A stretch of 47,153 bases of DNA from Lentisphaerota bacterium. Lineage in GTDB: Bacteria; Verrucomicrobiota; Lentisphaeria; Victivallales; Victivallaceae. Below the pieces are notes generated by a model. The model worked only from the letters and a program-made list of their open reading frames with translations. It was not told where the DNA came from and searched no databases. Positions 42,009 to 47,153 of this stretch are shown here, in pieces; within the stretch, counting starts at the first letter, position 1; each line of letters opens with the position of its first letter. The DNA lies in NCBI GenBank assembly GCA_015061725.1, contig SUVX01000022.1, positions 1 through 47,153 of the forward strand, written 5' to 3'. A program made the position numbers and the translations under genes.

Positions 42009-44353
42009 AAATGAACAGTAAGCTATTGACCGGAATTTTTGTCATCTTAAGTTTCTGCTGCGTGTTCAGCACAACTGCGGAAAATGTATTTTTTAAATCA
42101 GTTGTGCTGCCCGCAGTTCCGACCCAAGCTGAAAAGACCGCTGCCGGAGAACTTGTTCTGCACCTGGAACCGTTCGGGAAAAACAAGTTGAAAATTGTTA
42201 CTGAAAACAAATATTATGCCGTTCCTGCCATATTTATCGGCAACACAGAATATTCTTTAAAAAGCAAAAGCCGCTGTACTTTCTCAGGACAGGATGCCTG
42301 GCGTATCAGACGGCATGACGGCAATCTGATCATTTCCGGAACTGCCCCTGCCGGTGTTTTGTACGGTGTTTATGAATTTCTGGAAAAATATTGCGGTGTT
42401 TTCTGGCTGGATTTGTATTACACAAGTTTTCCTGAAAACAAAACGATTTCTCTTTCTGAAAAGCTGGATGACTCCGGCAAACCGGCTTTTGCGTGGCGGG
42501 GGATCTTCACAACTTTCAACGAAGCCCCCGGCAGAGTCAAATTTCTCGTAAGAAACAGGGAAAATATTTTCTTTGAGGATACCGTTGCCCGCAGAGAACT
42601 TGCCCGTTGGGGACTGAAACAGATTTTCGGCAGTCCCGGCTGTCAGGATACATTGTGGAAATATATCCGCGAGTGGCCTGCCGCAGGTTGGGAAGAGTGT
42701 TATTCTTTGAATCTCAACAAAAGAAGAGTTCGTCCGACTGGCAATGCCGGTCCGGGACAGGTTTGTTACACCAATCAGAAGGCGAGAAAAAAGTTTGCTG
42801 CACAGCTTGAAGAATTTATAGCAAATGACCGCAGAAGACAACCTGAAAATCCCCCGTTCATCTATTGTATCATCCAGAATGATGTCGCTGAACGCTGTGA
42901 GTGTGCCGTCTGCCTTGCTTCAGCAAAGAAATACGGTGCTTATTCAGGCGTGCTGCTGGAGTTTGTTAACGATATTGCAGGTAGAATAAAAAAACGTTAT
43001 CCCGATGTGATCATCCAGACGGATGCCTATATGAATACGGAAAAACCGCCGGTATCCGGCATTTGTGCCTCTGACAATGTGCGTGTCCGTTTTACGCCGT
43101 ACAGCTGGGTGAAAAATAAATATGACATGATGCGTCCTCTGAGTGCATGTGAACGCGCGGATTATTGCCGTAAATGGAGTTCCATTGCAAGAATACACGT
43201 CTGGGATTACTGGGTTCTGTTCGGTGCCTCCGCCGGAAACAATGCCGGAGTCATTCCGCAGAATGCGATCGTTGAAAATCACAAACTCTACAAAAAATGC
43301 GGCAGCGAATATGTTTTTTCAGAGTGTGAATATCCTGACAGAACAAACTTTCATGCACTGCGTGTCTGGATGGGGTACAAAATCAAACTTGATCCGGAAC
43401 AGTCGGTTGAACCGTTGCTGAAAACATTTTTCAACAACTATTACAAACAGGCGGCAGTCCCCATGCGGCAGTTGTATGACTTGATTCTCCGCAAACAATC
43501 CAAATCTCCGCATCTGAATGAAATTGCTGTTGACAACAGAACATATCTTGATGAAGACTTTTTCGTTCAGGCAGAAAAGTTGCTGGATTCTGCGGAAAAA
43601 GCAGTTGTCCATGACCCTGAGCTGCTCTGTCATGTGACCAATGAACGCGTGGTTGTTGACATTGCAAGACTTCGCCGTTTCGGACAAAACAAGAGTTTGC
43701 CTTCCCCGGCAGTTGTCAAAGCAAGATTGCGGAAAAACTGGACCAAAAGTATCAAACGCTGGTATGCCGGTGACCGGGAAAAAAGAAATTTTGCCGTTAT
43801 GGAAAACTTTTTTTCCTCTATGCAGAAAATGTCTTCCGGCTTGAAATATCCGCTTCAGCTGAAAATCAAAGCCGATACCATTTTTGATATCACCTGGCAG
43901 GACTTCAATGTGAAACCGCTTGCTTCATACGGTACTCAAATCGTTTCAGATTCTGATGCGGCAGGCAAAAAGGCTGTTGAGATATCTCTGACAAAACGGA
44001 ATATAGATCCCGCCAAATTCCATGCGAAAAATGCGGAAAGTCTGCGTTTTGCCGTTTATTCAGACAGTCAAAAAAAGAATCTGGCTGAATCCGTACTCAG
44101 AAAGCATAAAATCCCGCAGGATGAAAAGTACCATTTTTACAAAATCGGCACAGCTGCTCTTGATCAAAGCTGCATGATCTGGACGGCAGACTGGCTTATT
44201 CAACATAAACTTGATAAACTTTTTGTTCACGGTGAAAAATCAAACTATACTTTCTGGATTTCATTAAAACTTCAGGGACCTGCATATGTAAAAGGTTCAA
44301 AACTGCATAATGCCGTCCGCTGTGACAGAATTATTGCAATTCCCTGTCCCTGA
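42005..44353 (+). CDS. Secreted DUF4838 protein (putative glycoside hydrolase)
   Basis: 782 residues with a signal peptide ([20 protein letters not shown]). The N-terminal region (about 30-150) has the GH20b/GH67-type alpha/beta domain: [18 protein letters not shown], then [20 protein letters not shown]. The core DUF4838 barrel includes [40 protein letters not shown] with the C-E-C-x-x-C cluster (about residues 297-302), [20 protein letters not shown] and [20 protein letters not shown]-terminal beta domain includes [20 protein letters not shown]. Related families act on glucuronides and amino-sugar glycans. Overlaps the pseudopilin by 4 bp, and a paralogue follows 20 bp later. Confidence 0.85.
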   Translation: MKMNSKLLTGIFVILSFCCVFSTTAENVFFKSVVLPAVPTQAEKTAAGELVLHLEPFGKNKLKIVTENKYYAVPAIFIGNTEYSLKSKSRCTFSGQDAWRIRRHDGNLIISGTAPAGVLYGVYEFLEKYCGVFWLDLYYTSFPENKTISLSEKLDDSGKPAFAWRGIFTTFNEAPGRVKFLVRNRENIFFEDTVARRELARWGLKQIFGSPGCQDTLWKYIREWPAAGWEECYSLNLNKRRVRPTGNAGPGQVCYTNQKARKKFAAQLEEFIANDRRRQPENPPFIYCIIQNDVAERCECAVCLASAKKYGAYSGVLLEFVNDIAGRIKKRYPDVIIQTDAYMNTEKPPVSGICASDNVRVRFTPYSWVKNKYDMMRPLSACERADYCRKWSSIARIHVWDYWVLFGASAGNNAGVIPQNAIVENHKLYKKCGSEYVFSECEYPDRTNFHALRVWMGYKIKLDPEQSVEPLLKTFFNNYYKQAAVPMRQLYDLILRKQSKSPHLNEIAVDNRTYLDEDFFVQAEKLLDSAEKAVVHDPELLCHVTNERVVVDIARLRRFGQNKSLPSPAVVKARLRKNWTKSIKRWYAGDREKRNFAVMENFFSSMQKMSSGLKYPLQLKIKADTIFDITWQDFNVKPLASYGTQIVSDSDAAGKKAVEISLTKRNIDPAKFHAKNAESLRFAVYSDSQKKNLAESVLRKHKIPQDEKYHFYKIGTAALDQSCMIWTADWLIQHKLDKLFVHGEKSNYTFWISLKLQGPAYVKGSKLHNAVRCDRIIAIPCP

Positions 44354-44373
44354 TAAAAAAAGAGATGATTGAT

Positions 44374-46677
44374 ATGAAAAAGCTTTTATTGTATCTCGGA
44401 GTTCTGATACTTTGTACAGGATCCGCATCTCCTGTGATTGTTTATTCTCCGGCGGCAACTGCCGCAGAAAAGACCGCAGTACAGGAACTTGCAGAGCATT
44501 TGAAAAAGATATCAGGAACACCTGTCCGCTGTGTCAAAGAGGGTGAAAAGTTTGTTTCTTCCCGTCCGGTTTATGTCGGACACACCCGCTTTGCCGCATC
44601 AAGAATTGATTTGAAAAACTTCGGACCTGAAGAATCCCTGATTCAAAGTTCCGGCAAGTCTCTGATCATTACCGGAGGCCGCCCCCGCGGAACACTCTAT
44701 GGCGTTTATGAATTTCTGGAACGCGTCGGGAAAGTCGTCTGGATCGATGAAAAGAATACTTTTATTCCCGTAGATCCGCAGTTGAAGTGGGATAATCTCA
44801 ATATCAGAACCCGTCCTTTTTTCCGATATCGGGGAATCTACACGATTCCGACATGGTGCGGAAATAAAGAGGAACGTCTGCGTTTTCTCAGCCGCAGCAG
44901 AGAAAATATTTTCTGGGAATTCCGTTTAACGCCCGAAGAACGGAAACGCTATGGTATCGCTCCGGTGCTGGGACGTCCGGCACCGTTGAATACCATGCAC
45001 TATTATTCCAGTCTGTGGCCCGTTAAAGGCATGGAAAATGCACGTTCTCTTAATGTCAACGGCAAACGGGATTACTCCAAAAGTTTTGCCGGTCCCGGAC
45101 AACTTTGCTTTTCAAGTTTGCTCGCAAGGAAAAAAGTAACCGAACAGATGGCGCAGTTTATCGAACAGGACCGCAAAGAATTTGCAGAACTTGCTCCCGT
45201 TATTTACAATCTTTCAATCAACGACACCCATGACCGCTGTGAATGTAAAGATTGCGTTGCCAAAGCAAAAAAATACAATTCTTATGCGGGAACGGTGTTG
45301 GAATTTGTTAATGCTGTTGCTGACGGAATTGCAAAAAAATATCCCAAAATAAAGATTCAGACATCAGCTTATTTGTTTACCGAAAAAGCACCATCCGGAA
45401 TCGTTCCCCGTAAAAATGTGGTAGTCCGTTTGTCTCCGAGTCCCTGGGGCAGTAAGTGTCAGACGATGGTTCCGTTGAATGATCCCGTCAACAAAAAGAC
45501 GTTGACGGATATGAAAAAGTGGAGCCGTATCGCAAAAATTCACGTCTGGAATTACTGGGTGCTTTTCGGTAACTTTGCCGGAAAAAATGCCGGAGTCACC
45601 GGTATTGATGCCATGACTGCAAATTTGCGGATTTTCAAAGAGCTGGGCAGTGATTATGTTTTTTCAGAATGTGAATTTCCGGATACGGCAAGTTTTCATG
45701 CCCTGCGGATTTATCTCGGTTATCAACTGTTGAAAAATCCGGATCAGGATAAAGATGCTTTGATAGACAGATATTTCAAAGTATCTTTCGGACAAGCTGC
45801 ACCTGCCATGCGTAAATTTTATGATTATCAGCAGAAACGTCAGGCTTCTGCCGCTCCAAAAGATTACCGTGATGCCGCCTTGCGTCCCTGGATTGATAAA
45901 GCTTATTTTGATTTTGCCGGAAAATGCCTGAATGAAGCAGAAAAAGCGGCAGAAAAAGATGCCGCTATTCTTGGTCGTATCCGTCAGGAACGGGTACCGG
46001 TTGATATAGCAAGGGTTTCGGTCCGTTCTTTGAAAAGTGATTCTGCTGTTGAAAAACGGCTGAAGAAAAACTGGAAGGAATCCATCAATCGTTATTACGG
46101 GAAAAATATTCCCAAACCGATACAAGCCGTTTACGACAAACTTTTCAAAACGCTTGAAAAACCGGAGCAGGGAAGTAAATATCCTCTGCCGGAAGCATTG
46201 AAAAAACGTGTCAGATATGATATCACCTGGCAGAATTTTTCATCTGTATCAGAATTGTCTTCTTTCGGGTTGCGCCTTGTTGATGACAAGGAGGCCGCAG
46301 GCGGTAAGGCTATGCGTCTGGCTGTTCCCCTGAGAACGGCGGTTAAAAACTTTCATAAAAAAGCATTGCAAATCGGCATATACAGCCGCAGTGCAAAAAA
46401 GGCGCTTGCAACAGTAACTCTTTTGGTCAAGTCTGAAGAAAAGTATCATTTTTACAAAATAGCTCAAGTCAAACTTGAACCGGTAACATTGCTTTACATT
46501 CACAGTTCGTGGTACATTCAGCAACATCTTGACCGCTATTTTACAGCAGGAGAAAACAACGTATATGAAATTTGGATTTCTCTGAAAGCTCAAGGCAAAG
46601 CCTACTGCAAAAATTCCGTCAGAGAAAATTCTTTGTCCGTTGACAGGATTCTGCTGCTTGAACCGGAAAAGAAGTGA
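44374..46677 (+). CDS. Secreted DUF4838 protein (paralogue of the preceding gene)
   Basis: 767 residues from the ATG at 44374; the ATG three codons earlier has no room for a ribosome-binding site. Signal peptide MKKLLLYLGVLILCTGSASP. Matches its upstream neighbour along the whole length: [80 protein letters not shown] with the same C-E-C-x-x-C, HVWNYWVLFGNFAGKNAGVT and RYDITWQNFSSVSELSSFGL. Last gene of the AraC-linked operon, followed by a strong terminator. A tandem duplication with divergence suggests the pair handles related but not identical linkages, or forms a heteromer. Confidence 0.86.
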   Translation: MKKLLLYLGVLILCTGSASPVIVYSPAATAAEKTAVQELAEHLKKISGTPVRCVKEGEKFVSSRPVYVGHTRFAASRIDLKNFGPEESLIQSSGKSLIITGGRPRGTLYGVYEFLERVGKVVWIDEKNTFIPVDPQLKWDNLNIRTRPFFRYRGIYTIPTWCGNKEERLRFLSRSRENIFWEFRLTPEERKRYGIAPVLGRPAPLNTMHYYSSLWPVKGMENARSLNVNGKRDYSKSFAGPGQLCFSSLLARKKVTEQMAQFIEQDRKEFAELAPVIYNLSINDTHDRCECKDCVAKAKKYNSYAGTVLEFVNAVADGIAKKYPKIKIQTSAYLFTEKAPSGIVPRKNVVVRLSPSPWGSKCQTMVPLNDPVNKKTLTDMKKWSRIAKIHVWNYWVLFGNFAGKNAGVTGIDAMTANLRIFKELGSDYVFSECEFPDTASFHALRIYLGYQLLKNPDQDKDALIDRYFKVSFGQAAPAMRKFYDYQQKRQASAAPKDYRDAALRPWIDKAYFDFAGKCLNEAEKAAEKDAAILGRIRQERVPVDIARVSVRSLKSDSAVEKRLKKNWKESINRYYGKNIPKPIQAVYDKLFKTLEKPEQGSKYPLPEALKKRVRYDITWQNFSSVSELSSFGLRLVDDKEAAGGKAMRLAVPLRTAVKNFHKKALQIGIYSRSAKKALATVTLLVKSEEKYHFYKIAQVKLEPVTLLYIHSSWYIQQHLDRYFTAGENNVYEIWISLKAQGKAYCKNSVRENSLSVDRILLLEPEKK

Positions 46678-46689
46678 CTCTTTTTCTGC

Positions 46690-46728
46690 AAAAAATCCTC
46701 TGCGGCGTTGACCTCAGAGGATTTTTTT
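46690..46728 (+). terminator. Intrinsic terminator after the DUF4838 pair
   Basis: AAAAAATCCTCTG (46690-46702) pairs perfectly with CAGAGGATTTTTT (46715-46727) around a 12-base loop, with the 3' arm ending in a T-run. It lies 12 bp after the stop at 46677. It closes the operon that starts at 38163. Confidence 0.9.
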
Positions 46729-46811
46729 CATTTATACACCTTCAGGTCAATAAAACCACCGGCTTTGCCAGTGAGTACCGAAAAAATCTTTAGAAATAGT
46801 TTGCAAAAGTT

Positions 46812-46872
46812 CACCTTTGCTACTACACTATGTTCAGACCTGCCAGTCGAACTTAATGTAATAACAAAGGTG
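46812..46872 (+). promoter_or_regulatory. Leader stem-loop that sequesters the transposase ribosome-binding site
   Basis: CACCTTTGCTACTAC (46812-46826) pairs with GTAATAACAAAGGTG (46858-46872) over 15 positions with two mismatches. The 3' arm contains AAAGGTG, the only Shine-Dalgarno-like sequence before the ATG at 46878, so folding would hide it. A comparable hairpin represses translation in IS200 itself. Confidence 0.75.
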
Positions 46873-46877
46873 TAAAA

Positions 46878-47153
46878 ATGACAAAAGATACTATTAATAG
46901 TTTATCACACACTTGTTGGAAATGCAAGTACCATTTAGTATTTTCTCCCAAATTTCGCCGTCAAATTGTATATGGTAAGATTAGAGAAGATGTCGGGCGT
47001 ATTTTGCGAACTTTATGTGAGCAAAAGAAAGTGGAAATTCACGAAGCAGAGGCTTGCCCTGATCATATTCATATGTTGGTCAGTATACCTCCTCATTTGA
47101 GTGTGGCACAGTTTGTCGGCTACTTGAAAGGTAAAAGTTCGTTGATGATCTTT
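46878..47153 (+). CDS. tnpA: IS200/IS605-family transposase TnpA (Y1 HUH), 5' part
   Basis: The first 92 residues of an expected 140-150 are present; the window ends inside the gene. HTCWKCKYHLVFSPKFRRQI is the typical N-terminus, ACPDHIHMLVSIPPHLSV carries the HUH motif (H-I-H) that binds the metal for single-strand cleavage, and FVGYLKGKSS the following helix; the catalytic Tyr would lie beyond the end. The IS200-type N-terminus fits a stand-alone TnpA element. Codon use is more AT-rich than in neighbouring genes, in keeping with a mobile gene. Confidence 0.95.
   Translation, partial: MTKDTINSLSHTCWKCKYHLVFSPKFRRQIVYGKIREDVGRILRTLCEQKKVEIHEAEACPDHIHMLVSIPPHLSVAQFVGYLKGKSSLMIF

Larger units (their letters stand above)
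46757..47153 (+). mobile_element. IS200/IS605-family element, left part (cut by window end)
   Basis: A left-end hairpin CACCGGC-TTT-GCCAGTG (46757-46773, one mismatch), a leader stem-loop and the 5' part of a Y1 transposase gene (46878 on). These elements move as single-stranded circles using subterminal hairpins and have no terminal inverted repeats. The exact left boundary is not determined; it probably lies within the 30 bp before the hairpin. It inserted just downstream of the terminator of the DUF4838 operon without disrupting a gene. The right end is outside the window. Confidence 0.82.

Overview
The window looks like a chromosomal segment of a Lentisphaerota (Victivallales-type) bacterium. 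This placement is an inference from style, not from a marker-gene tree. Two short proteins carry the prepilin-like N-terminus [20 protein letters not shown] together with the H-X9-DG motif, a combination massively expanded in Victivallis-like genomes. The rest is also typical: secreted carbohydrate-active proteins (LamG, SGNH, two DUF4838, a DUF4450-like glycosidase) next to ordinary Gram-negative housekeeping genes (rnpB, ispF, tsaE, thiL, rodA, a GT9 glycosyltransferase).

Layout. (1) 1-120: a compact direct/inverted repeat element. (2) 132-7146 (minus): five-gene operon of amidohydrolase, M20 peptidase, SGNH hydrolase, large LamG protein and pseudopilin, divergent from an AraC regulator (7363-8211), with a direct-repeat operator candidate between them. 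(3) 8268-19293 (minus): eight tightly packed genes, transcribed as metallophosphoesterase, GT9, secreted unknown, alpha/beta hydrolase, DUF4450-like glycosidase, an M28-like/AAC(3) fusion, NfeD and an SPFH protein, ending at a strong terminator. (4) 19335-19737 (minus): RNase P RNA with its own promoter. (5) 19794-24769 (minus): a degenerate sensor kinase, a class B PBP 'pedestal' protein lacking the transpeptidase domain, RodA/FtsW and a sodium symporter. (6) 25032-28894 (plus): isochorismatase-like hydrolase, GT-C glycosyltransferase, DUF4380 protein, a 36-residue basic protein and ispF. (7) 29110-34599 (minus): DUF2339 membrane protein, then thiL-tsaE-CPBP protease-LMW phosphatase-EamA exporter with overlapping ends. 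(8) 34721-37277 (plus): asnB and a YgjP-like metalloprotease. (9) 37282-46677: a second AraC-divergent module with a frameshifted M24 pita-bread protein, amidohydrolase, unknown TIM-barrel-like protein, pseudopilin and two tandem DUF4838 proteins. (10) 46757-end: the left part of an IS200/IS605-type element.

How it fits together. Regions 2 and 9 are built on the same plan: an AraC regulator, a divergent operon opening with cytoplasmic hydrolases (a PF04909-type amidohydrolase in both), then secreted glycan-directed proteins and one H-X9-DG pseudopilin. They look like two inducible catabolic modules, each with its own pilin-like subunit. Region 5 is the other candidate for something undescribed: an apparently signalling-dead sensor kinase co-transcribed with a PBP2 pedestal that ends where the catalytic domain should begin, followed by RodA. 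Five promoter-like sites share a TTGNAN -35 and a TATATT -10 with 16-17 bp spacing. All functional calls rest on reading motifs by eye; no database search was possible.
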